A stretch of 64,000 bases of DNA. It comes from Chromobotia macracanthus. Its lineage: Eukaryota > Chordata > Actinopteri > Cypriniformes > Botiidae. This document shows, one piece after another, positions 24,303 to 54,100 of this stretch; within the stretch, counting starts at the first letter, position 1, and each line of letters begins with the position of its first letter. The translations under genes and the position numbers were made by a program. Under the pieces are notes generated by a model. That model was not told where the DNA came from. It was given only the letters and a program-made list of their open reading frames with translations, and made no database searches. Location of the stretch: NCBI GenBank assembly GCA_036877525.1, contig JAZGTH010000040.1:2170001-2234000 (forward strand), in the 5' to 3' direction.

Positions 24303-26914
24303 ATGACATTCGTCATGCATATTCCACAATTTGGAATATTATTTTGTTTTCTGGTGGGTTCAAAAGGTAGGTTCAGCATTTATGAGCAATTATGATGAAT
24401 GTTTAGAAAAAAGTAATAATATTTTCTTGTTTTTAAACATTTCCGATTTCTTGTTTGTATGTTTAAAAAAAAGAAATAGTTTAAAATTCTGTAAATATCT
24501 ATAGACAACTGAATTCACTCTTTACAAACTGTAAATATCTACTTTGTTTTTTATCACTTACATTTTGACACTTTCATTTCTAGCACTGAACTTCTGCAAT
24601 GGAGAGTGTGAAAATGTTACAAAAGTCACACTCAGCACTTCTTTGAAATCTGAGGTCTTCCTCCCTTGTTACTTTAAAACCAACTTTGGCAATAACACAG
24701 CCAATAAAGCAGAGACAGTGAAATGGAGTCACTTTTCTAGTCTCCTTAAAATCACACAAGATGGGAATATCAACTTTGATAATCCTAGAGAAGGACGAGT
24801 GATGGTTTTTCCCATTCTGGCAGCAGCAAGAAACTTCTCCATCCTTATCAATGATCTACAGACCTCAGATCTTGGCACATACTGTTGTGAGATGAACCGG
24901 GAATGCTGGAGAGTGGAGATCACAGAATCAATCCATCTAGCTGACAGTAAGTCCTTAGAAATGTGCTGGAAAATTTGCCACTGTCGAACATTTGCCAGTA
25001 GTGGCAAACAAAAAATGCAATCAAAATATGTACTGGGCCAAACATTCCAAGAAGATATTCAAATAATTATGCTTTATTATGTTAATATTTCTTGTAGAGA
25101 ATAATGAGTTAAACCCCTGGATATACTTTGCTGCTGGAGCTGGATTATTTATTCTGCTTTTTATTGCATTCTATCTGTTTTCAAGACTCCGTGGTGAGCT
25201 TTGATTTTCCTGTCATTTTGAAATGCAAGAATTAAGAGTCTAGATATTATTTACTCATAAATGTTGCAAGATCAGCTTTAATATAAAGAATTTATTGTCT
25301 TGGACAGAAAAGTGGAAAACAAATTCACCAAAATCTAATTCTGTTAATGGAGTACAGAGTGAAGGTAAACTGTACTAGAATCCTAATTTCAGTCTTTAAG
25401 CTGATTTAAGTTTTTCATTTTCTTGACCTTTAAAAAAATCATTTGACTCTAGGTAACCACACACAAGAGACACAGAATACAGAAAGCACGGAGCATAGAA
25501 ACAGAAATAACAGGGGTAAGAAATGTATATTTTTAAAAATAATTAGTTATTAGCAAATGTTTTAAAATAATCTTTCATAAAATGAAAATATAAGATAGAA
25601 CGGAAAAAAAAACTTTACAGTGGCCTCTAAAAGAATTTAGGCACATAAAATACACACACACACATATGTTGGTATATGTGATTTATGAAGACTCTCCATA
25701 GATTTAATGGTTTTTATACTGTACAAACTGTATGTTCTGTCCTCTAACCCTACTGATACATAAAGATTTTTTATTTAGTCATGAAATGATAGTGGAACTT
25801 AATAACACCTGTGGTTTCTATGCTGAAACATCTACAACATCTACTCTGCTAGAACATCTGACTTTTTCCGTTAAATGAACTCAATACCTTTTGCTTAAAA
25901 GTGACTACAATTATGAAAAGTGAAGTTAGTTCGGAGAGGTCTAGCATCATGTATTTGTGGGTGCTACCTGCTTTCATATGTTGTTATTTATTATGATATT
26001 CACGTATTTTGTGAATCAAAATACTTTTTGTGGCCACTGTATTTACACTGTAGATACTTTATGCAGCACAGAAGAGAACAAGCCGGTTTGGAGAATGAAT
26101 GGAAAGATGGATGTACTGTAAATACAGTAGCACTTATATTATCCTACATTTTAGAATTTCAACAGATGAAAATCTAGTCATTTCTGTTTGGAGATTTGAG
26201 AGAATTTTAGAATGTTTTGATGTCTCCCACTTGAATCAACATTTTTGTCTTTTAACCCTTTATTAAAGGTCAGAGTCAGGGAAATACAACTGTTTATGGT
26301 AGGCTATGCTTTATTTGACTTTTGTTAAAACTATATTAGATTTTTTTCTTTTCTCACTATAATTTATGAGCACATTCTATTTTTTTAACATAAAGAAAAT
26401 GATATACATGCTCCAAATCAAGTTACTGGTGTGCAGCAGAGACATAATCTACAGAGAGGTGACTTATTGTTCTTGAATCTTTATTTTTACATCATTATTG
26501 TATTTTTAAAAAAGTCAAATATCTATAATAAATATCTAACATTAAGTATCAGCTTTCAGAACAGTTCCTGAGCCAACTACAAGTCAGCAGCCAAATTCAA
26601 AACCGTACTACGGTAAGATTACACTTAAACGTAAAGATTATCTGTTGCAAGAGTTTACTAAGAAGAACCTAAACAATATCTGTTTGAAATATTTCAGTCA
26701 ACCAGGCGGAACTCTCTATTCCGAACAATGCTGGACAAAAACGAAAGAAACAAAAACGTAATTTCTTTTCATTATTTTGGATTATTTGCTCTTTATTTCA
26801 CATGTTTGTTATATGACATTTTTCATTTTATTAAAAATGTGTTTACTGTGTTTTTGTTTTCTTAATTTCCCTGTGGCAGATTATCAATTCAAAAATCCAA
26901 TCTATGGGGACTGA
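24303..26914 (+). CDS. Ig-superfamily membrane receptor, long-tail member (Ig copy 5)
   Basis: Ten exons keep phase 1 at every junction: 24303-24366, 24584-24946, 25098-25193, 25308-25364, 25453-25515, 26269-26298, 26396-26458, 26553-26612, 26698-26757 and 26880-26914. They give 296 aa. Layout: signal peptide (1-21, MTFVMHIPQFGILFCF), one V-set domain (about 28-140; LPCYF, VKWSHF, DLGTYCCEM), a stalk, a membrane span (about 149-172), and a tail of about 120 residues. Tail tyrosines lie in TVYEND (a YxN pattern that can suit Grb2-type SH2 domains), KPYYG and the C-terminal NPIYGD. A classic ITIM is not evident. A poly(A) signal lies at 27112. A MITE sits in an intron (25617-26041). An alternative tail exon near 26070, present in the decayed copy 3, would end the protein early. 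Not recognised as a named gene; immune receptor function is inferred. Confidence 0.8.
25617..26041. mobile_element. MITE with CAGTGGCC termini (mariner/Tc-like)
   Basis: The ends are inverted: CAGTGGCCTCTAAAAG at the left pairs with the complement of CTTTTTGTGGCCACTG at the right, flanked by TA. It lies in an intron of the long-tail Ig gene. A shortened version is at 11551-11625 in decayed copy 3, so the insertion is older than that duplication. Confidence 0.6.
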
Positions 26915-27111
26915 GGTTGATCATCAGGCAGCAGATTGTGATGACATAATTCAGTTTCATGAAATCCAGCTCCACAGAATCCAGTTCCACAGAATCCAGT
27001 CTGTCCATAATTGTTTATTACAAATCATTGAAAGGATGTAGTGTAACGGCACCATTTAACTCTGATGTTCTGTAAAACATTACTGACTACATTTGTTTAC
27101 ACAAATCACTG

Positions 27112-27117
27112 AATAAA
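27112..27117 (+). promoter_or_regulatory. Poly(A) signal AATAAA for the long-tail Ig gene
   Basis: This is the first canonical AATAAA after the stop codon at 26914, about 200 bases downstream. Confidence 0.55.
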
Positions 27118-27968
27118 AATGCAAAACTTTTCACTGTTCTTGTCTTGCAGACCTTGTTACTAAATGCTAACCACATTTATGCACTTTAAAGGGCCAAAGA
27201 AAATCATGGTTGTACGATTTTTTGCACTTTTGTCATCTATTACATCTCATCTCATCACAAATTACATCTCATTTTTTCATTTTCAGTCATCTGACCCAGA
27301 AGGTCTCAGGACCCAAAAGATCTCATTTCAAACTACGGAAATGTTAAAACTACCAACATATTATAACAATGTTAATAAAATATGTGTTCATGTAATAAAG
27401 TTTTTACTAATTATGACTTATTAATTTGAAAACTTTTGATTTTAGCAAATTTAGGAAGTGCATTATCGCACATGAGTGATCACAGACATGAAACGAGCAG
27501 AAAAACCTGCATATTGAGTTTAAAGTTCGACCAGCCTTAAGTCTGTCATCCTAATGCTGAAATGTCTTGGAGTACATGACGTGATAAGGTTCTGTCTGTT
27601 TCTTTTTATATTACATATTATGTATACATAGTTTCTTTACTATTGAAATTGCATATTTTATACACAATTGTTTTTTGTAATTTGGTGCATTTATATTTCC
27701 ATATCTTGGAGGAAAAGTTGATCCTTAGTGATTTAAAGCAGCTTTATCAATTCGATGCTATTGACATGTGAATGGTTTTGATATCATACTGCTGTGGCCC
27801 ACACTGTGACTGTTTAAAAGATTACTGTTAATTATAAGAACTGTCATTCTAAGAGAAGTCCACCCTGAAATTGCTAGTGATGGTGTTCAAACGGCAGTAA
27901 AGTAATTTACATTGTGCCAGTTCTATATTCCGTGCTTCTCAAATGATCTGCCAATAGGAGAGGTGAAG

Positions 27969-29597
27969 TAACAAAGCTGGGGTGACTATGGGGATGACTT
28001 CATTCTCCCTTCCTCCTAATCTTACTCGTGCAGTTCTCAAAGCTGCTGTTCTTGGCTGTGAAGACATAATCCTGCCTGTGGCCACCATGCTGTCGATGGA
28101 GAATATTTTCATTCCAGGCAACCATTACAATGAGTAAATGCCATCACTGATGCTGGTGTTGTGCAGGGCAGCTTTTTGGGCAACATTGTAGCAAAAGTAT
28201 GAGCTGTTTAGATTAGATACAAAGAGATATACGCTTACACTGTCAGCTCAAATGATTTCCTTATGCTGTTCTGTGTTTTTGACAAGTGCAGAGCAAGGTG
28301 GGTCACACACACACACCTGCAGGACCAAATGCCTTATTAAAGGGACAGATCACTCAAAAATTATAATTTTGTCATTATTTATAGCATTAACCCTCATGTT
28401 GTTCCAAAGCCTTGAGACCTTATTTCTTTAGTGGAACATGACATTTTATGACATTTAAAGGTTTGCGCTGCCGAGCTGCTGTGGCGATGCCTTTGTTTGG
28501 CTTCACCAGTGAGGTTAGAACCACACTGTATATATTATTACTTAACATTATAGCAATGAGTCAGACTGCTGGGAAGCAAATATGAAAGCTATTCTCTTGT
28601 TTTCAGATATGTTGGGAAATCATTCTGCACAATGGATGGACATGGGTGCACTGATCTTATTCATCCTTCATCGTGTGTAAGGAATAAAAGAATTTAAACA
28701 TGAACATAACATCATTATTCAGTCACCCTCATGTCATTGCAAAGGTGTATGCCATTGTTTGTAGTGAAACACAAAACAAGGCATTTATTAACAAGAATTA
28801 TGCAAAGTTCTTACATGAATATTTGATATTGACCACATCTGTCAGCTGCTAAAAGCACCATAAAAGCAATGTAGTTCATGGAACTCATGTGCTATATTCC
28901 AAGTCTTCTAAAGCCATACAATAGCTCTGTGTAAAAAACTCAAGACTCAGTTTTACTCAAATTATTCAGTGATTGACTTTTCTTTACAAACCCTGAAATC
29001 CCATTTGTGATCAGATTTAAGATTCATGTTTGACATTATTGATGCCAGATTGGGTCTTGAATATGATGTTTTAACCAAACAGCTACTAAAAATATTTTGA
29101 AATTTTTTACATGATTTATATCATCGAACTGACAAAGGTTTTATCTTGCAATCATGACTATATTCAGCTCTTTGGTCAAGAACTGCAGACTGGATCATCT
29201 TCCATGATGTGCTGGTCACCTCATGTGTGTATGTGAGAACAGTGTGCCACATCCTTTATAAGTGGGGGAAGGACCTGTTGCCAAAGCTGCATGAAATAGA
29301 CATCTATGAGCTGAGCAGTGTAGCAAGAGAGGTTACTGATAAGGAGATGGCCCAATGGGAGAAAAAGAGGCAGCTAAACGATAAGCAGGTATGTTTAAAC
29401 AGGCTGATCTGCATTTTGATATTGTCATTGCAGATTTTTGGTGTTTGAATGTTTTGGTAACGCATTTTGTGCGTCTTTTCATTTAAAAAGAGGCTATGGA
29501 AGATGCATCAAAGAAACTTGAGAAGAGAAATGATGAAAGCCCGATCACAGAGGCCTGTGCCCGATACCTGCAGTGCAAACAGAAAGGGCACGTGTGA
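27969..29597 (+). pseudogene. dhx40: Partial dhx40 (C-terminal exons only), probably decayed
   Basis: Pieces match the C-terminal part of the DEAH-box RNA helicase DHX40. About 27969-28133 encodes the winged-helix/HA2 segment (LPPNLTRAVLKAAVLGCED, TMLSMENIF). A short piece at about 28141-28196 reads GSFLGNIVAK. 28607-28672 reads VGKSFCTMDG and LIHPSS. 29168-29388 reads WIIFHDVLVTS and DLLPKLHEIDIYELSSVARE. 29493-29597 is the C-terminus, ending KGHV. The helicase core is missing: Ig-family DNA lies directly upstream. Joining 28672 to 29168 requires a frameshift, and the piece at 28141-28196 does not phase with the next. I infer a decayed remnant, but alternative splice sites could rescue some junctions. 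Its position just upstream of cltc on the same strand matches the mammalian order. Confidence 0.7.
28338..28445 (+). mobile_element. Partial hAT-type MITE (cyprinid type)
   Basis: AAAGGGACAGATCACTCAAA and a following CCTCATGTTGTTCCAAA stretch match the left half of the very common cyprinid MITE also seen at 46678-47010. It falls between dhx40 remnant exons. Confidence 0.5.
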
Positions 29598-29997
29598 GGG
29601 CGACAGACTTTGTCAAATTGTGCAACTGCTGAATACAGATATGAAAAAGACTCTATAATCTCAGATTTCTGAACATAATCCCTGGATATAGCCCAACACT
29701 TATCTCTGTGGTCCCCTGTGGATTTTTAATATGGTTCAAAATATAAGTGACTCTGGAGTCAAAACGTTTTCATCATTTGTGTAAAAAAAAATGTATGTAT
29801 ACCTGCGAAAGGGTAAATAACCTCTTTTTTAATTTACAACATTTTCAGTAATTAAGGGGCTGTCAATAAAAACAGCCTTTACATCCTCGCATGGATTTTA
29901 AAGCGCCACACTGAGGGCACCCGGAACTGACGTACACAGAATATGAAGAACTGAATGATGTGGCAAAAATGAAACAATTTATTTGATTTCGTCCACA

Positions 29998-30424
29998 CTA
30001 TCCACACTTACTGTTTAAAATCATATTCAAAACATCAAGGACCCAAGCTCTCACATACGCCAAATCAGAGCCGCTCGCATCGTCCGCTTGATCTACAAAA
30101 TCGCAGAAATCGCAAATGTCCTTCCGCCGCAAAGTCCGCGCTGCTTCTTCCGGATTGTCAGTCTGAGCTGTTTCCGCCGCCATTGCGGGTCTGAGCGAGT
30201 CCCATCCGTGCAGAGGGGGAAGGAAAACATCAACCATCTGGCGGATCGGCTTGACGCGACGAAACCGCGACGCTTGCTTTCTCCGTCTAACAAAACCAGC
30301 CGTCCTGTACTCGATCTGTCCTGAATCGGCGGTGTCCGCGGACAGGAGGTCGTCGCTCGCTAAAGCTAGGCAGAAATATTGCGAGGAGTCCGGCCGGGAG
30401 GATTGAGGACGGAAAGCCAGAGCC
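29998..30424 (+). promoter_or_regulatory. CpG-rich promoter and 5' UTR region of cltc
   Basis: This is a local rise in G+C and CpG content directly upstream of the cltc start codon, in a region that is otherwise AT-rich. It contains no TATA box near the start, which fits a housekeeping promoter. A 142-aa minus-strand open frame here is a by-product of the base composition. Confidence 0.55.
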
Positions 30425-48676
<18,252 letters not shown>

Positions 48677-51117
48677 AGCCCGCCTGCCCGCAGCTATTCA
48701 TCTCTCCTTATGTTTCTTACTAGCTTATTGTGGTCTACTCACAAGGTTATATACAGTAAAAAAGATATACGTTTTAAATTATTTTCCTTGAAATGCAATG
48801 AAGGACTTCATTTTTATTTGTGTTGTCAAAGAAAATAATCAGACCACATTTTTGTTATTTCACATTCCATATTTAAAGCTACTTATCACTAGTTCTCTTT
48901 ATTTTTGTTATTTTTTTGCGAGCAGATTTTTTTTAAAGGGGGCATGGGTTGTGTATGTAAGTGGAGTTGTGAGAGGAGCAATTAACCCTAAAATATGTTG
49001 TGAAGCATCTGATTTGCACTCTTGTAAGAAGAAACTAACATAGAACTCTTAATTTTGATGTATTGTATGTGAAGAGCTTACACTGTCAATCTTGTTTAAT
49101 GCATTTCATTATTGTATATTCTGAAAAAGGTTAAAACAGCATTGAACGTATGCATCCATGGGTACATTTAGCTAACACTAAGTAATAATCTGATATTCTT
49201 CACAAATACGTAGCTGTATGGAAATTTTAAGCGCATACAGACATGACTATAGTAAACAATTTTAATCCCTAAGCCTAAAACAGGATCCCCGATTTACCTT
49301 GTCATTGTTAACATCTCATTCACTCCATGTGTAACAGGTGACCTTTCCTTGTATTGAATACAGTGCTCTTTCTTGTGTGAACCCATTTCCATAAATGAGC
49401 AAGGGATATATTGACCCTTCTGACTTTTGTGTTTACTCATCCAATTCTGTGTATTGAGGTTTGTGTGTGCCAGGTGTTGTGCTGTTCTAGCTCACTATTT
49501 GCAGTGTACAGAAGACTTAATACACAATGGATACCAATGCTTTGTTCTCCTGTAAGATTTGTGTGTGATCTACAGATTGGAAAATAGGGGAAAACGTTGT
49601 GGTTATTTGGTGGTTTGATTGTAAATTGGCAAAGATTAAAATCAAAATCATCCATTCTCCATGATATATCTTGCCACTATTTTTTTTCTCCACAAATCAT
49701 GGTAAAGCATACATCAAGAATGACTAGAAATCCCTAGCTGTGTAAAGTAATTCGACGTAGTATAACAATGTACATCTGCTTGTTTTTAATCATTGCATAA
49801 AACTGAAGTCTTTAAAAAAAGTGTATAATTTAAGACATTAGGTTTTTTTTAGATGTCTCACTGAAAAGGGCATGAACTTCATAGGTAATTCCTGTGGGGT
49901 CATTTGATAGTGCACGAAAAACTAGCGTGAAGATAGTTATGTTGCGGCACTATCAGGATGCCGGAAGCGTAGTTTACAAAATAAAAGTCTGGTTTCGAAA
50001 TAAAGTTGTATATATATGATGCTTAATAACCTACTTCAAGTAAAGATGACACATTTGTCAAATGTGATCGCTGCATTTAAGCCATCACTGGTGAGAAGTG
50101 AACACACACACGGAGCAGCGTGCAGCACACTACTGCGCCCGGGGAGCAATCGGGGTTTAGGCGTTCAAGGCTAATTTTAGTGATATAATTGTTTTTCTTC
50201 GGGATTAAAACGAACGAGAAGCCTTTTTTCTTGATGTCTTTTATTTTGAAATCATTAGACCGCTCTATGGCTCAGCATGAGTCATTTCCTGTGGCTGCTG
50301 TCTCCTTTTGCTGCTGTCAGGATAGAAGAGTGTCTGCAGGTATGACCGAGTCCCTTCATTCACCTAACGTTGTGTTTCGATACTTTTCCTTTCATTTTGC
50401 GTTGAAGTTTGGAAGTATCAGTGTGCCTTTGATGCTGGGGGGAAAAATCACATCTAAACAGTGACTGTGAGGTCAAAGCTAAGGTAGACAGCTAGTTCTT
50501 GCCGGTTCATCACTCACATGAATTGTCCGATTTGGAGATTATCTTTAAACCGAAATCTAATCTTTTCTCTATTTTACATTAGTAGTATTCATATCCATTG
50601 TATAGTATAATCCCTTAAGATCAGTTGTTTAGTCTAAAGTCCTGGTTTAGCTGGGTTAGCTTGAGTGTTGTTTAAAGGTCTTTCCTTGTACAACCCATAC
50701 AGGGATCAAAGTTCTGTGATAGAAACAAGACTTCACAGATTTTACCTTATTAATGAAAAATGTTACACTAACACACTGTACTAGACTGTGATCCTCCTAC
50801 CATTCACGTTATCAGCCACAAACATAATGTCCCTCTTTAGCTATCACTTGTATATAATAGGATGTAAGTGCCTCTGTTATGGGGTCATCAGTTTATCTTG
50901 AATATTTTTAATTTATTTGGCAAATTCTCATCCAGCTTGTCTTGAATTCTTCATGTTTATTTCCAAAAGGAAGATCAGGTAATTTTCTTATTAAATTTTC
51001 TTATGTTTCTGTTTTTCTTTTTGCTTCCTTTTTGAATAGCCATTAGGTCTTTTGTTTATCATAGGCTAAACTGATGTTGTCATCACAAAGCTTGTTTTAC
51101 TTGTTTGCTATCTGCAG
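48677..51117. other. cltc 3' UTR and cltc-vmp1 spacer; no ptrh2
   Basis: The cltc 3' UTR probably runs to about 50020. A fish dispersed repeat with GGAGCAATCGGGG lies at about 50050-50165. A possible non-coding vmp1 first exon ends at a CAG/GTATGA donor at 50339, preceded by an AP-1-like ATGAGTCAT at 50277. No minus-strand open frame resembling ptrh2, which occupies this place in mammals, is seen. Confidence 0.5.
49999..50004 (+). promoter_or_regulatory. Poly(A) signal AATAAA for cltc
   Basis: AATAAA followed by a GT-rich stretch, about 1.3 kb after the cltc stop codon. The UTR length is typical for the gene; earlier weak signals cannot be excluded. Confidence 0.5.
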
Positions 51118-51143
51118 GTGTCTGAAGCTGTAAACAGTGGGAC

Positions 51144-54100
51144 ATGGCTGCAAATGGAGCAGAATGTGAACAGCCACAGAAACGACTAGGATCTAAAGAC
51201 AAGTGGAATGGCAGCTCTGCAGGTTTGTTAGGGTGATCTAATCAATGACATACTGGCCAGCCCCTGTTAAAACCTCATTTGTATTGATCAAGGGTCAGTT
51301 CCAGAGATAAAATACCCAGCTGAGATGAAAGAACCTGTCTCCATCACTGAGCTACTGTTACACGATACTGTGCAAAAGTCTTAGGTCACCATTAGATTAA
51401 GCAGTGATGTTTAAGAAATGGTAGAATGACATATGAACATAGTTTTTTTTATAATATAATTTCTCAATCTCTTTATTAGAATATGGGTAAAAATACAGGA
51501 AATTTGTATGTAATATTAAAAACCAGAACAAATCTTAAAACAGCTTTTGTAGGCTAAAGTATAGCGAAAGAGAAACCGGGCTCTCTTAAACCTAAATAGA
51601 ATGGAACCCTAATTTCTAATTCTAATCTAATGACTTCAGGACAGTTTACCTAAAAGAGCTCAGAAAGAGTTCAAAAGAGTTAAGTCACACTAAATACTGT
51701 CTTTTACCTGAAAAAGCCATGTTGCTCAAAATTGTTTTTTTTTTTATTAAGTGTGCTTATTTTCCTATATTTTCTTACTGTATCTTAATTAAGAGGAGAC
51801 CAAAAATAAATATGGATTGTTGCTAAAACTTTTGCACAGTACTGTATATCAGTTATGTGACCTTCATGATTATTACTTACTGATTGGACAGGATAGACCA
51901 ATATGAAGTGACATATATAATAAAAATAAAAGTTTACTGTAGTTGATCTGTCCTATTTATACAGTGTTGGTTTATCATCTACTGTAAACATCTACTGTTA
52001 ATACCATCTACTGTAAACTTACAGGCATGTACTTCTTTACAGATAAAGGCAAATATACAGTGTCTTTTATACACATACTGTTTAAATCACATATTAAAAG
52101 ATTGTCCATTGCACCCACAGATTCATCGTTGAGAGAGAAAAAACAACAGGATAGGGAAGAGCGTCTCTCTATAGTACTGTGGAAGAGGCCTTTTATCACA
52201 TTACAGTATTTCTTCCTAGAAACCCTCATTACCCTAAAAGAATGGACATGGAAGTAAGCAATCAGACCTTTATTGTATCAGTTGTAACAGACGAGATATG
52301 TTATCCAACCACATTTGAATAACGTGCAGTACAGCTGTTACTAGCATTGTCCCTAGTTTGAATATTACCACTGAAGTAAATAATGTTGAGTTGTAAAATG
52401 TTTTGCTACTCCTGTATACATTCTCTTATTTTCCAGGCTTTGGAGGAGAAGAGGTCTGGTATTTTTGACTCTGGTGCTTTTTTCACTTTTCTCAATGGCT
52501 TATTCAATAGAAGGAGCACATCAGATGGTGAGCTAAGAGAGTTCATGACATATTTGCTTGCAGAATCTCTTAGATTTCTAGTGCAGTAGGTACTGTGAAA
52601 CGGCATGATCCTTAATGACTTGAATGGCTTTTACAGTATATACAGTATCTGGAGAAGAAGTTCCTCTGGTGTGCCTACTGGGTGGGGCTGGGTATTTTGT
52701 CTTCAGTTGGTCTTGGCACTGGACTTCACACTTTCCTTTTATATCTGGTGAGATCTTTTATGCTGGATTTCAGTCAGTTTCTAAAATCTAATGCAGTGCA
52801 ATCCGTCATAGATTTTAAGTGTGGCATTTAAAATTTAACTATGCAAATACTCTCTTGGGCCACTGTATAATATAGTACTAAAAGACTGCCACATTAAAAA
52901 CATGTTATTTACATAGTTCTCCTATGGTTTTATTGAATTACCATGAAATAACAGCACATGTCCAAAAACATACAATTACATGGTAGTTTTTATCAGTGAA
53001 ATGTCAGGTACCTAAACTGATGCAAAACTCTGAGGTCCTCAGTCAAGAGGGAAAAGTGGGCGTACTCAATGTTCTACAAACGTTTATTAATAGCGTTACA
53101 TTGAGAGCATGTGACTCCCTCCGTTTCTAAACAGTGTTTGTTTCACTGAACATCTTGTAATCAGAAGCTTTTCACTGACTCAGATTAAACTGCTAGACAG
53201 TGGCCAGAAGTGTCCACTTCCACTAGCTGTGGTGGAGTCACACCGTTAACGTACACCCTGTTGGTTAACAGATCTAGTACTTTGGCCTCAGTTTGTGGGT
53301 CCATGGTCAGTATTGTGACAGAATGGGATGTGAAAGTGCAGATTTGCACAATGTTTCAGCAGTGTAAGGACAAAATCTGCTGTTCTATAAATAAAGGACA
53401 AAAGGCCATAAAGCATTCTCAGAAAGGACAAAAACTAAATACATACACAGTAATTGAATAGTTGAGACATACGCTTAAGATGTTAATACGAACACCAAAA
53501 CATTTATAGAGGAAATACAATACACAAGGCTTTCGTCATCTTTATGCCTTGAGTGTGTTCATTTGGAAAGTAACTTGAACTGTGTCATGTTTCAGTGCCT
53601 GGAAAAGAAATAAAATCATTTGCATGAGTAACTAAATAAAATGGTGGCTGTATCAGGCTGTGCTGGCCATTGCTGTGACACCATTATGAGATCATTTCTC
53701 AGAGTGTGACTAACTGATGATCCTGATTGGCTGACATCACTTTCAGCTGAAAGACTATGACTAAACTTCAAAATAAAAATTTTAAGTAGATTTCAGTTTA
53801 AAACATTTTATTGGACAAGAGCAAGTTTTGGATAACTCACTGTTTTCTTGGACATTTCACAGTTTCAAAATGAAAGTTTGCATAGTATTTCTTGCTGATT
53901 AGGGTTGTTTTGGCTGGAGCCGTCCACTAAATGGTACCACCCGAGTCATTCCAGCCTTTTCTTGTTAAGGAATGTTTATCAGAGGTTAAAAATGCTAGAT
54001 GTGGTGTATTGACCAGTATCCTCTCCCACATAGATTCTCCCACACATTGAGCGGCCCTGGGAAAGAATGACATCAGTGACACGTCTACATGTTTTCACTA

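Noticed and set aside
26280..26420. ITIM or ITSM around TVYENDI in the long-tail Ig gene
   Set aside because: The hydrophobic residue falls at +4 instead of +3, so it does not fit either motif; only a YxN pattern is supported.
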